A DNA stretch of 64,000 bases from Mermis nigrescens (Eukaryota; Nematoda; Enoplea; Mermithida; Mermithidae), in NCBI GenBank assembly GCA_036768485.1, contig JAVLUZ010000145.1, positions 18,363,706 to 18,427,705 of the forward strand. The letters are read 5' to 3'. Below the pieces are notes generated by a model. The model searched no databases and had not been told where the DNA came from. It saw only the letters and a program-made list of their open reading frames with translations. Position numbers and translations under genes: made by a program. Shown piece by piece: positions 11,811 through 26,200 of this stretch; within the stretch, counting starts at the first letter, position 1; each line of letters begins with the position of its first letter.

Positions 11811-11831
11811 TCACTAAACATGCTTTTTCAG
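11811..11831 (+). other. 3' splice-site-like sequence before the CTP synthase start
   Basis: CACTAAACATGCTTTTTCAG combines a branch-point-like CTAAAC, a pyrimidine run and AG at 11830-11831, 18 bases before the first of two adjacent ATG codons. It would serve either a 5' untranslated intron or spliced-leader trans-splicing. It argues that translation starts at 11850/11853 and not at the upstream ATG 11787 in the same frame. Confidence 0.55.
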
Positions 11832-11852
11832 ACCGGGAACAGTTGTTTTATG

Positions 11853-12018
11853 ATGAAATATATTTTGGTTACTGGTGGCGTCATAAGTGGTGTTGGGAAA
11901 GGCATAATTTCCAGCAGCATTGGCATTATATTGAAAGCTGTAGGAATAAGGGTTACGGCGATCAAAATTGACCCATATATTAATATCGATGCGGGTACAT
12001 TTTCGCCTTATGAACACG
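11853..12018 (+). CDS. CTPS: CTP synthase exon 1 (residues 1-55)
   Basis: Encodes [17 protein letters not shown], the ATP-binding P-loop, and [18 protein letters not shown]. It ends CACG before donor GTAAGT at 12019, splitting the Gly56 codon after its first base. An ATG one codon upstream (11850) could also be used. Confidence 0.95.
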
Positions 12019-15000
12019 GTAAGTGGCTTCTTTTTAAAGCAGTGTTTTTTTGCACGTGGTCCCTTTGTATAAGACAAAAATGGTCGCCAAACGTCTTTGT
12101 ACATTTTGTACATGCAGATTTTTGTGTGCTATAGTATTATACAATAGCGATTTTAGTATGATAAAACAGGGTTTTTAGACTTTTAGTAGTGTATTTTAGC
12201 TAATTGCTAATTTCTGGATTTCTGACGCCAAAAATTACTAAAAATTGTCTCAAAACGACGCTAAGCGCCCGAAAATTTGACATTTTTTCATTCTAAATGC
12301 AAATTCTGCCATTATAAAGATATATAGGACAGACAGTACTCATTTCTGCGCTAAGCGCTGGGAAGATTTGAAAATTTTACACCATCTTACACTTTTTGTC
12401 TTCCCAAAAATCTTTGTACATGTACAAAGACGGTACCGAAAAGTCATTGTACATCGGGAAAAGTCTTTGCCGAATACCCGTATCCAGGATTTTATTTCGA
12501 TTTTATTTCGAGGGGGGGCGAAAATTTTTGAGGTTAGATATCTCGGGAACTATTAGGAGAATAAGGAAGAGAAAGGCAGTTTTGAGAGTATCTCGGCGAG
12601 GTCTACAATGGTGAAGAAAAATTTCAAATAAAATTTGTAAAAATTCTTCACTTTATTTCATATTGATAAACAGCAAATTTATCGTATCTGCGCAAGTGAT
12701 TTCTTATCATTCAATCGATGAATTGTTTATTATCTATTGCCTTCGTATTAAATCACGCGCCGGAAAATGTTTTTGACGTATTCTGCATGTCAAGCTCGAA
12801 TTCGAGCGGTTTTTAGCGGGCTAGAAAACAAAAAACATATATAAACAATAAATACGGCGCGAAGCGCTGGAAAAATTTCATGTTTTCCACGTTATAACTC
12901 AAATTTGAGCGGTTTTGAGTGAGTTAGAAGGCAAAAAGTTTAGCTGAACAACGCAGGAAAAAATTACAGGCTCTCTGTCTAAATGCAATTTTAGCGATTT
13001 TTAATGGTTTAGAAGACAAAACTGGAGGGCGGACCCAATACAAATTGGTCTATTTCTCGGGAAATTCTTCGTGACAGCTCGCAACTACATGCTCTATCCA
13101 TTAACATAAAATTCAAACTTTTCGAATAAAATTTTTCTTTCAAAATGCTATAAAAAGTGTCGTTTTTTGGTCGCGCTTGGGCCAAAATGATGAAATACCT
13201 CTTTTGAAGATTATACGTCAAGGCCAAGCAATTTTTCCATCTTTCCGTGCATTACCTTACCTTTAAAAATTTTTTCCTCCCAAGGGGGGCGACCGCCCCC
13301 TCCCTTCCCCGCCCCCTAAATTCGGCCCTGTAAACACGAATCCGGCGCGAAGCGCCGGAAAATTTCAAGTTTACTAGCTCAAAAGAAGACTGAAACTATT
13401 TTGACTGTGTATGAGATGCACTTCGCCAATTTTCTATTTTTCGCGTTGAGGACCTTTGAATGAAACAAATTTTTTCATTTTGGGGGGGCGGGCCCCCGCG
13501 CTCCGCTAAATACGGGCCTGGACAGATTTAAGAAAACGTAGATTAGAGGATGTGTGTCCTTGCGAAAGAAACTAAACTTGAAATCAAATGCAGGTTCGAC
13601 ATATGTATGTATAGTGTTCACTTTTCAATGCTACCTATCTGTCGAATGTCGATATTAAGATATTCCGCCGTTTCGTGATTAATTTATTAATGTGCATAGT
13701 ATATTGATGTTTGCGCCAAAGTGCAAATTCGTACATAATTCACCACAATACGGTAAAGGTATCGATTCATAGATGCATAAGGTCAGGGTGGCCAGGAAGG
13801 GGTGAAAATCGAGATTTTTAAAACAGTAAAGTGTATATCAGGTATATCATGTCGAAAATGCTTGAAAATACACTATTTTGACCGAAATCACTCGACACTA
13901 CCTGACTTTTTATCCTTCAGCGGGCGGTAATACCCCCATACATGTAACAGGGTAATGGTGGATTTCCCACCCAAAGTTGGTCGCCCCCATCTCCACAAAT
14001 TCAAAAAAGTTTTGACTTTCACCGACTTTTTGAAAAAATTGAAATTTTTGACCGTTTTTATGCATTTTTTGGCCATTTTTGGTCAAAAATTCCTGTTTTT
14101 CAAAGAAATTTTTTTCTTACAAATTCTTTTTTTGCCCTGCTTTCGTATAAAAGCAAAATTCTGAAAGACGTTAAAAGGTGCCAGATTTCTAGAGCCGAAT
14201 TATAATTTTTCATCGTTCCTGCTTATAAAAAACCAAAATTTAACAGATGTGAAGAATCGTAAAATTTTTCCCGCCGTCAAATTATATTTGTGCTTCATAA
14301 TAAAATATTTAAAAATACATTTGAGCAGCAGCTGGTTTAAAAACAGAATTTTTCGGCACGATGCATCAATTTTACCGAATTGAAGTCCCCTCAGCCTTAA
14401 ATCAGTGACTTGCGCCGATTTAATAATATACAGAGTGAGCAGAGAAAAAGCTACATCACAATGTAACAGTACATAAGTTCGACAAATTTGGATATAAAAT
14501 TTTAAGTCCACTTTCATTGGATAGATAATGATTTGCTTAAATAGTGCAAAAAAATTTTTGCCATCTGCCAGCGGTTGGGGCGCTGCAGCGATTTGTTTAC
14601 ACCCTACTTTGATGTTGTTTAAACCCCAAAATCTTGTTCGTTTCTGTCATTACTTTGCTCAACGTTTTGACGATATTTTGCAGTTTTTGCACCTAGTAGG
14701 AAGGAGTATCTGAGCTTTTGCTCAACGTTTTGACGATATTTTGCAGTTTTTGCATCTAGTAGGAAGGAGTATCTGAGCTTAAATCAATGTGCTAAGAAGT
14801 TGATTGACTGGAGATATCGTCAAAAAAATTTTGAAATTTATGGGAAAACTACAAATAGTCATATCGCACGAATTTCTGACAGTTGGCCAAAATTTTTACA
14901 CAGTTCGAACAAGGACATTTTTCCTTCGTCTAACGTAACTGGTTTCAAACGTTTATGCACACATTTAGCCCAAGGTATAATTTCGGGATGAAACCTTCTC

Positions 15001-18000
15001 CTGGCTCACTCTGTATATAATTTCTTTAAGAAACTGAATTTGAAAGGGAAGAACAAAGCGCCAAAAAGCACTATTTCATCGCTTGGTGTCTAGTCTATTA
15101 ATCTTCTTTATCGATTGCTTCAAGGAAGCTGAAATCTATTTAAACCGAAAATGGTACACTAAGGGAATTTTAACTTTTCATATTATTTTTCTATATTATT
15201 TCACTAAGAAAACAAAAAGTTGAGTCGAAAGTGGTTGAAAAATGCCAGTTTTTTTGCTGTATTGCGATAGGGCACAAAAACACTTGGGACTCTGTGCGAT
15301 AGACACATTAAATGTCAAAAAACTAAAATTCCTATCACGTTTTTGAAAGAGCATTGCTTTATTCATATATCTATCGCTTGAATTAGCTGAATGAAGTGAC
15401 TGCCTAACTAAAAGTGCGCTTTTTTAGATAACAAATATAATAAAAATAAAGAAATCTGGCATGGAGCGCCCGAAAAATTCGGATTTTTCGGCAAAAATGG
15501 GCCAAAAACCTGCTTTGACTGTTTTTTTAATGCATGTCATGAGAATTTCTGTGTTTTCTTTTAGAACAGTTACATAGGTAGCTTTGTGGAAATAAAAAAT
15601 ATTTCGTTTTTTCAGATTAATTGAATTGCATCTTTAAAGAGAGCACTTCTGAAATTTGACGACCGCTTCATTTTTGCCAGTAAATTCCAAATGATTTTTC
15701 ATTACAGGAGAAGTGTTTGTATTGAATGATGGTGCCGAGGTTGACCTGGATTTGGGCAATTACGAGCGATTTTTGGATGTCCAGTTGTCTAAAGATAATA
15801 ATATCACATCGGGCAAAATATACGCTAGTGTAATACAGAAAGAGAGGGAAGGTGAATACCTCGGCAAAACAGTTCAAGGTCAGCTATTGGAGTTAACCGT
15901 ATTGAAGAAACTTTTGCACATATTTTCTTTATTTTTTGCTGAAATCAAATTGAAGACGTAGCATCTGCTACATGTATATATATAGGCAGGCAGGATCCAA
16001 TATCCGGCCAAGGGAAGGGGGATGGACCCAACATAAATTCTATATCTCGAGAAATTCGTCGGGATAGCTCGTAAAAACCGCATTTTTCAACGTTTTTCGA
16101 CATATTACATCTATTAAGATCATAAAATTCGAAATTTCTAAAAAATTTTTATTCAAAACGCTATAAAAATAGTCGTTTTTTGGCTTCGCTTGAGCCAAAA
16201 TCATGGAAAATACTTCACGTCTGGCGCGAAGCGCCGAAAATTTGACATTTGACGACAAATACATGCGATTTTTCCATCCTTCTGCGCATTATCTTACCTT
16301 TCAAAATTTTTTTCGGCCAAGGGAGGGCGGCCGCTGCCCCGTCCCACTTCAAATACGACTCTGTAGTCAGGGTCCCCGGTTGACAGAATGCTAATACAGA
16401 GTGTAAGCGAGTTTTTTATGTGATCTAGATTATTGGGTGTCAGAAATTGTACATTTTTAGCTTCATTGACAATATTTTTTAAGATTGGGGGGTTGTTGGG
16501 TTTTCACACATATAAAAGATTTTTTACATAACATTGTCGAACTTATACGAAATTATTTACAAATTCGACCAATTTTTCATTATTTTTGACTATTTTTCGA
16601 ACATTTGCCATTTGGATCGGTTAGGTCTGCGCATGTATGCCTTAGACGTTTAGAGAATCATGAAGTTGAAATACTTTATAGTCTGTTTCATTTAACTTTG
16701 AGGTTCTTGAATAAATTTAAATTGCCTATAAAAATATTTTAAACCAACGCCGTACTTTAGATATTCTGCAGTTTACCGAGTTACGGTGAGACATTTGCCA
16801 TTTTAAACCGCATTGCTGTATCAAAATTTTGAACCATTTTTGTAGCCAGTTTCACGCATATTAAATTCAATGAAAATCGCGAAGTTAAATTAAACAGACT
16901 TCAGTAAGTTATTCAGAAAGCTCAGCGTTTTTACCCATTTAATTAAAACCCCCAGAATGAAATCAATGTTTCAGTAATATAAATAGTTTAGTGAAAATAA
17001 TACGTATTCCTAAATTTAATTTAAATTTAATCTTTCAAATATACTATGAGAAGTTTTAATTTTGTACTCAAAGCTATTTCCTTGTTTAGCATATTTTATT
17101 TATACTAGAGAAGACATTTTATGCTTACAAATGCGTTTAATTTAGGCAGTCTTGCACTGCGTTATTGGAAATTATCAATTTTGACATATATGTAGCAGCA
17201 ATCAAGAATTTTATTGTAAGGTAGGGTGTGTGTATTTGTATGTACGTGCGCAGTTATATCGAATAATGAGCGGTGAAGGACAGACTTGTAACAGCTCGTA
17301 ACAGCTCAAAATTTTGGGAGGGGCTAGCCGGCCATTTCTAGGTAGGGTACATGGCCATACAAGTAACGGCTCGGAATTTGAGTCGGGGTCCCTGACTATT
17401 TTTTGGAGAGGAAGGATTCATACATGTAACAACTCAAAATTTTTGGAGGGGTCTCTGGCCATTTTCAGGGAGAGGTGGGTAAATGACGTCCAGTTTTTGG
17501 CTAAAAACGGCCAAAAAACCACCTGAAAACGACCAAAAATCGCAATTTTTTCAAAAATCGGGGGAGGGGTCAAACATGTTCCTACTTCAGAGGATAGGGG
17601 GACGACCAAGTTTTAAGGGGGCGAATAACTTTGGGTGGGGATCCCTTCATCCCCCTGTTACATGTCTGGAAGAATTTTCAATTTTCGGTTAAAAACGGCC
17701 GAAATACACTTAAAAACGGCAAAAAACGCAGATTTTTTCAAAAAAAGGTATGAAAAATTTTCCGACTTTTGTGTATGAGACACGACTAACTTTAGGTAGG
17801 TGATTTTCCTTAACCCCTTCTGTTACATGTATTTTCCTACCTGACCTCCAATTTTCAGCCACAGAAACGGCAAAAAGCACCTAAAAATGGCCTAAAAACG
17901 CAAGTTCTAGCCACAAATTGGGGAGGGGAATTTTAGGGATGTTGGATGACTGAGTTTAGGTGGGGTTCCCCATACCCCTGTTACATAAATGTATATGTAT

Positions 18001-21000
18001 AACGATGAACGGATAAATTCCAATCTATTTTGCGTTAGCTTCACTCGCAACATCACTAGGTATTGATTAACTTATTTTTTTGTTTATTTTTAGTATTATT
18101 TTTTGCTTAGTAAATTTATTTATTGTTTAGCGAAATGTTGAATGTTTCATTAATATTTTTTACTTCTATTACTATTGTTCGAGGGTTCTGAGCGTTTGGC
18201 TATTGATCGTGATTTAGCTTGAAATTTAATTGGCTGATTTTTGTTGCTGCTTTATACATGTCTTAATTACATATAGCCATTCCTCACATCACTGACGCCA
18301 TACAGAATTGGATAAGACGCGTCGCTGCTGTGCCTGTCGATGGAACCGATCTAACGCCTCAAGTCTGCATAATAGAAGTAAATAAGCTTGCAGTGCAATA
18401 AAATTTATTTATACTTTGTTTCATGTATAATGCACTTAAGAATTTTCGGTTTTTGATTTATAATTTTTTATTAGAATTATAATTTTTGCCTTTTGGTCTT
18501 TGAATGCAACGACATAGATGGATTCTTAAACAGGGTGTTTCGAAATCATCTGCTCACTTGGAAGTACTTCTAAATTAGATGCAAGAAAATTAAATATATT
18601 ATCCTGTAGAGACTTTAATTCTACGTTCAGGGTGTAAGTTTCATAAAGCAACAATTAGCGTTTATCCTTTTTTGCACAAAAATAAAGCGACTCAAAAATT
18701 TTAGTAATGCAGTAAATCTAATGATCACTTTTACCATCACTATCATCCTTAACCTGCCTTAATTGTTCTGGCATGTACAGGGTGACCTACAAAAAGGCTA
18801 CACCCCATACATGTAACGGCTCAGAATCTTGGGAGGGGGTCCCGAGCCATTTTTAGGAGGGAGGGGAGGGGGGGGGTAAATGACCTCAAATTTTTGGCAA
18901 AAAACGGCCAAAAAACACCCGAAAACGACCGAAAATCGCAAATTTGTTTAAAAAATAGAGGGGTGAGTCAGAAATTGTCTAACTTTGTGGGGAAATGGAG
19001 GGTGACCAACTTTTGGGGAATCCCCTCCATTCCATCTGTTACGTGTCTGCTACACCCGATGTTATGTACATCACAACATGAGCAATTATGGAGATATAAA
19101 TCTAAGACCACCTGTATTAAATAGATAAACATATCTTTGTTACATACATCTTTGTTTAAATCGCATAATCGCCAACTATCAGCAATTCATGCGATAAGGC
19201 GATTTGTTTACACCTCACTTTGATATATTTGAACTCCAGCATTGTATCACATTATTAAAGATATAAATATCCTTTTTCTACCAGATATGCAGTCATGAAA
19301 ATTAATATACACATTGTTTGAAAAACATAGACGTGTAAGGTGTAAAACCTTCAAGATGTCAAAACGGGAGCAAATTAATAACAGAACCGATGATACTATC
19401 GGCGTTCCAACAACATCAGAGTAGGGTGTAAGCAAATCGCAGTAGCATTTGAACCGTTGGCGGCTGGCCAAAATTATTTCCACAGATTGAAAGAAGACAT
19501 TTTTATCGATCTAGTGCAGCAGATTTTAACTTTTATGTTCACATCAGCTGAAGTTATGACCCGAAACATCGAAGTGTATCCTTTTTTTATGGGCCACCAC
19601 GATAAATTTTGAAACAAATCCTCCTCAAATTCTAGTTCAGATAAGGCTCTATTTATGTTTTTAAGCAAGTTTTTTTGTAATGTCTTTGACCAAGTGGCAT
19701 CCATGTGCATGAGTGTCTTGCTGAACTCCTTTTAGAACTTCGCCCAGATTCTCAGTTGATTTCAAGTCGGAAATAGTTTTAGGCCACAAATCGTTTTCTA
19801 GAAGTAAATGGTCTTATTTTTCAAATAATTCGGAATTTTCCGATTCAAAACTCATTTTGGCAGACAAGAATTTAAAATACGCAACAGAAAGAGTGGAATC
19901 CTAAGTGATTTTCTAAATATTTCTATTGTTTACGCCACATTGTAAATAGAAACATTAAAAAGACATTACTGAACGCAGATTTCTGTATATTTGATTTTTG
20001 TTTATAATCTAGAAGTATGTTTTCCAGAAGAACAAATCATTTTGAAACACCTTTCATCATACACGTAACGGCTCGAAGTTTAGGATGGGGTTCCAGCCAT
20101 TTTTAAGGAAAGGGGGTTGGAATGACCTCCAGTTTTGACTGAAAGGGCCGAAAAACACCTACAAATGGCCAAAAAACGCGAATTCCTCCAGAAATGAGAG
20201 GGGATCAAAAATTTTCTGGTTTTGGGGGACGATCTAACTTTGGGTGGGTGATCCCCCATCCCCGTGTTACATGTATGCCCTGCATACCATCATTTCTCTG
20301 CGCAAAATTTTGAGTGAGAGCCGTGAATTGCTTGTTGGCTGAGCCATAAGATATTTTGTATTGGTTCTTCGATGAGAAGCAGGAAACGGGAGTTAAATCA
20401 GACTCTACCACTTTCAGCTTATGTACTTAGGAGGATTTATGAAAACCATTTTCGAATTTTGACTCTATTTCGCCCGTTTAACATAGATCTGAAATGAAAA
20501 ACGCTAGGAAAATTTAGGTAGCATCATTTTTTTGTACAAGATATCTTTGTACATGTACAAAGATGGTCCTCAAAAGTCTTTGTAAATTTTGTACACACAA
20601 ATTTTAGGGTACTATAATATGATACATTAGCGATTTTAGTGTGGTAAAAACAGAGTTGTTCGACTTTTTGTAGTGTATTTTATCTAATTTCTGGATCTCT
20701 AAGGGCAAAAATCACTAATAATCGTCTTAAAACGGCGCGAAGCGCCGAAAAATTTGACATTTTTTATTTAGAAATGCAATTGCTGCCATTATAAAGATAT
20801 ATAGAGCACTGAATTACTCATTTCGGCGCCTCGCGCCGAAAATTTTTGCGAATTTTAGACTTTTTTTTGCAATTTTTGTCGTCCAAAAATCTTTGTACAT
20901 GTACACCAAAGACGGTCTCGAAAAGTCCTTGTACATCGGTAATAATCTTTGCCGAGTACAAAAAAACACTGGGTAGTATGAAGGTTTTTATGTTTTCATC

Positions 21001-23168
21001 GCCAAAAATTTTCACCGGCCAGAGAAGCTTCGTCGAATATTTAAAAGGACTTTTGCTGAAATTCTGCTGTTTGTTCAAAGCTGACCGCAAAAGGACTCGA
21101 ACCGGTCAGAAAGATTTAAACAAAGATCGAAAATTTTCCTAATATTTTTTTCATTGGATAATCAACTTTTCGTACATCGTGCTTATGAATGAATACATTT
21201 TAACCACCAGACCTCTCGAACGGTTCTTTATTCCATTCTGTAAAAAATACGACAATCATGTTCACTGTTGTTTTTTAATAGATAAAAATCGGTAGTTAGT
21301 CAGTGATTCTAGTAATTCCGGAAAGACAAGATGAGATAATAAAGAATTATAAACTTGAACTTCTTTAATTTCTTTTTTAACTGCGCTTAACTAGCTTTGC
21401 AATGCTTTTGCTTTTCTGATGACACAAAATGCTGAATGAAATAAGCGCTTTGGGAAGAGGCTAGAATTTTTGTTTGCTTTTAAGGGAATTCCTTTAGTAA
21501 AATTCCTGAATATGAAAGATTTTCTAGGCATGGGCGCACGCAGGGGGCGGGGAAGGGGGGCGGCCGCACCTTCCTTAGCGCAAAAATAATTTTGTAACGG
21601 TAAGATAAAGCATGGAAAATAATGGAAATCTGCATCTTTTCATCGAAAAATCTCAAAATTTCCGGCGCTTTGCGTCGTAGAATCATTATTTTCGTTAATT
21701 TAGGCCCAAGCGCGACCAAAATCGTCATTTTTCATAGCTTATTGAGAGAAAATAAAATTTTATTGAAAGGTTTGAATTTTATGAGCTTAACGGATAGAGC
21801 ATGTTATGAAACGTCAGAAAATGCACTTTATTTGGCGCTCCAGCGAACATAGCCCGAAATATATGGTCACAAATTTCAGACCACCCGCTTCCCTAAAAAT
21901 TCCTGCGTACGCCCCTGATTCTAGGATCTCCGTCTTGTTCATTCAGCTTTTGCTTCTTCCGACACGATACTCGAGCAGGTTTTCGACAGAAAATTTGGCA
22001 AACCTCAATTTTATTGAGTCAGTATTTCCGACTGTTTGCTTTTGGAAATGGAATCCGTGTCTGAGGCAGATTACAACAGATCGTGTTGTCATTCGAATAA
22101 CTGCGCACGCATGTTAATAATAGCTCAACGGATGAAAAAATTGAAAGCGTAGCGTATTAAGCCCTTAGCTAGCAATTATTGTTATGCACGTGCTTTTCAA
22201 ACCGTGTTTTATTGAGCTGTTTTTTATTACAATTCTGCGCATCATTGCGCCTGATTTGTTTTTTCCGCTTTTCAGCTGGGTGGTACGGTAGGCGATATTG
22301 AAGTAATGCCTTTTATCGAAGCATTGAGCCAGTTTTCGGCTACGGAATTGAAGGGCAGGAATTTCGTTAATGTACATGTTAGCTACTTGCTCGAAGTAAG
22401 AGGCTACAGAAATAAAATGCGTCCTTATGTACATATTAGTTCCATTGTGAAGTCTTTTGTGGTGATGATGGACAGGCGCGTAGCTCTGGGGGCATACGTA
22501 TAATAGAGGAGGGATGGGAGAAGCCGTGAAATTGTTGACCCCGCCGATTTAGAAAAAATTGTTTTCGCCAAAAACTGGAGGTCATTTACCCCTCCCGCCG
22601 AAGTGGTCGGGGACCGCCTTTTTTGAATTTCGAGCCGCTATATGTATGTTTAAGGGGTTGTTGGGGGCGGGGGTGACTAGTCCCCCGAAATTTTGAGAGG
22701 ACGAGTATTTTTCACAAGGGTTCTCCAAGAGGAAAAATTGAAAATTTCTGAAGCACGCGTGAAAGACCTCCAGAATAGATTTTAGCACAGTTTTGAACTA
22801 ATAATAAGCCCTATATTTTCAGATGCTCTGCGCCGAATTTATTGCTTTGTCTTCCGAAGAGCCCAAGTTTTACTTAATATAATGAATATGTCAAAATCTG
22901 ACGTTCCACGCAGAATTATCTATTTTTCGACATTGCTTTTCTTTGCAATGCATCAGAATTGAGGTACAAAACAAGTTAAACAACTTTTTAGCAGGGTCAA
23001 GCTTTGATATAATGTTGAGAAATCATTTGTTTGGCCATTTTATACGACATGCTTTTTTAATGTGATTGAAATCAACTTTATTTTTTTTAGTTTTTTGAAT
23101 AAGTTATATATTGTTTCCTCTTTAAGACGTAGAGCTCTCTTGGACACGCTTGGAAACGCCACTATTTT

Positions 23169-23248
<80 letters not shown>

Positions 23249-26200
23249 GAGTACAAGGAATTGGTGTAATGTACGACTTTGAAATTTCAGTCCTTCTAAA
23301 TTTAGGTCAGCTACGTACCTGATGATAGAATTTTCATTGCACTAATTCATGTTGCAGGAGGAGCTGTTAAAAGTAGTGTTCTTACGCTTTCGAAGTGACC
23401 TATGCACTTCTCCCTATCCATTTTGACTATTAAGCGTTTCACTGATTTTGCCATTGTGATCTCTGTCCGAAACGAGCCTTTCATTTTCACTTCTCTTCAA
23501 GAAGACTTTGTTGTCAAATTTTTTTATAGAAACAGGCATGTAGCTGGCCGTCCTATTTTGGCGGGGGGAACAACACCAATTTTTTGGGGGGACCAAGCCA
23601 AACAAAGCCAAAAATAGCACAAAATAACGTGCAAAAAGTCCGATTTTTCTGAATTTTCGGGTTCGGACCCCCCATTCCCCTCAGAGATACGTTCCTGCTT
23701 AGTCGAAATCGGGATTTCAGGCTTCGAGTTCAAAACTAGATCTTCTGTTTTAAGTAATAGTATTTTAATTAGAATTCAGGCTTTCGATATTTTTTATAGA
23801 TAAAGTTGGATCAGTAAACTTTAATCAATTTGATAGTGTCACCTGTGCATTATAGATTTTAGAGCTGCTATAGTAGATTTAATTTAGCCTATTTTGCAAA
23901 CGCATTTTGCCTTTAAATCATATCTTTTATTAAGCCGAGGTCAACGGGCGAGCAGAAAACTAAGCCTATACAAGCTAGCGTTAGGGAGCTTCGTCGTTTG
24001 GGCCTTTCGCCAGATTTGGTACGCTGCAAATTATTAATCTAGACTTAAAATTAAAAGTGTTATTATTTTTTATGAGTAAAAATTTAAATAGAATCTGAAT
24101 AGATATTGTAGCAGAATCTCGATAGAAAACTTTCCAAGATTCTAATTTCTCGCTCCAGATGTCCTAGCACAGAAGTCATTAGGGCGCAGTGATTTATCCA
24201 GAACAGAACACTTAATTTGGCTCAGAAATGTGGTTCCAAGATCGCCAAGAAAATCAATAAATGTCATTATTAAGTTTTATCGGCGCAAAACTCATGAAAA
24301 AATTCGAGAAATTGCGACAAAGATAGTGCAACATCAGTCAAAACACGAAAATTCTCTATTTTACTAATTATGTTAATTAAGCCCGTGGGATCAGCCGCCT
24401 CATCCCCATCAAATACGTCTTTGGTACATGTGAAATCTTATTTGCGTTTATATTTGATGTACACCACACATGATCTTAGGGGGTTTGGAGGAGAATTTTC
24501 GCTGCCCTGAAACAGTTTTTCACCCTTCCAACAATATTTCCTTGTCTCCATGAATTCGCGATTTCCCGAAAAATCGTTGAAAACGTTCAAACGTTTTTAG
24601 CTATCCTTTGGTCCAAAAGTGTCCATTTCTTCGGCGCTTCACGCCAAACGAGCATTTTTGACCATGTTTTGTTAAATTCTATTAAAATGTTCTCTTGAAA
24701 AGTCTTTGTTTCTTCTATTTCAGAAGAATTGTCAGAAATGCTATTGAACAGCCTATGTCTCAAAAATAAGTTGGATGTACGTGAATTTATATTCTAATAC
24801 GTCGTTTGACGCTTTTTCGTTGTTCAAGCAAAGGTTTCGGTCTGGAAAATGGCCTGAGGAGGTATGCTTTTCAAAAGGTCCCGGTAGAGACTGCCGATAC
24901 TCCGCACCCCCTCCCTCTTTCCGTGTGCATATGTTTGATTCGTGATTGCGGAAATAAATATGGTGCCCAAACCTGTATACTTATATGTATTTGAAAAATA
25001 TGGGAAAGCTTCTGCTGCTGTATTTTTGGCCAAAAATGAAAATGTTACAATTTTACAGATAATTTTGAACTGTAGCTTAATTGTTCAATCAAAGCTGATG
25101 AAGAGTTTAGTGTTTCAATTAAATTTCATGAAGTTCGAAAATTGAAAAGCAGAAGGCAATAGTTTTCGAAAAAGAGGGTCATAGTATAAAAATTCAAATT
25201 TTGTGAGTGGGAGCGCCTGACTCTGTTCGGTAAGTTGAAAGTTCCAAGTTTGTTGTCGCATTTATATGCGCATTACACATGTTAGTACGATTAAGCCAAC
25301 CCCGATTAACAACATTCATACTTAAGTCACGTATGTAGATCATTATTTATTCTGCTAAATGCAATTATATATATATATACTTGTGCTCATACATGTAACG
25401 GCTCGAAATTTTGAGTGGGGGTACTAGGTCATTTTTAGGGGTGGGGGGTAATGACCTCGAATTCTTGGCCAAAAACAGTCAAAAAAACGGTGAAAAGGGC
25501 CAGAAAATTCATTTTCCCCCCCAAAAACCTGGGGGTGGGGTTCAAGTATTTTCTGGTCTAGTAGGGATGGAGTGGACAACCAACTATGGGCAGGGGATCC
25601 CCCCTGTTACATTTGAGGATTTTACTAATCATTTTTGTAGATTTATATATAAGTGCGTATATAGCTGTATTTTTATTACCTTACCTTTGATTTTTATTCG
25701 TTCTTAAGCTCGTTTGTCGTTGCGATAACGTTGTTAAAGAGACGGCTAAACTGAAGATCTCAAATTTCTGCCTTGTACCACTTGAGCACGTAAGTTACAG
25801 TACTCATCTTTTGCACACATTGTATTTGTTTATTCGCTTAAAACTTATAAGTATATTATGCAGTGTGAACCAGCCCCTTTCAGATCATTTAAGCTCATCT
25901 CGGGAAGCAAGAAAATACGGACGTATGCATTTGTTGAACACTTAATTGTTTCTAGTCGCTCATTTTACATTTTTAATGTTTCTTCTTTCGTTTTTTTTGG
26001 CGTTATTGCGTGGGTCTTAAAAAACGCCTAGAATTGCGTCTGCTCTTATCACCCATTTGACTCTTTTTGACATCTGAAAATTTTCGGACCCTCAGAATTT
26101 AGGCCCTACGCATTATGGTTAGCATCTTTTTCAGTGTGTTATGTTTGTTGCATTATTCTTTGTTTGCTTTCTGGAACCTCTAGTTGCTTAACATTTCTTG

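Noticed and set aside
11787..11849. Upstream ATG of CTP synthase at 11787
   Set aside because: It adds residues not seen in the family and spans a branch-point/acceptor-like sequence; the family start MKYILVTGG is at 11853.
24019..24210. Extension of CTP synthase exon 5, or an exon after CTCGCTCCAG near 24158
   Set aside because: The continuation VRCKLLI hits a stop quickly, and [10 protein letters not shown] does not match; PDL joined to LVCRC at 25709 fits the family exactly.
24721..24790. Possible CTP synthase exon after TTCTATTTCAG
   Set aside because: The translation ([10 protein letters not shown]) does not fit the protein, and the stretch matches family B. The true next exon is at 25709.
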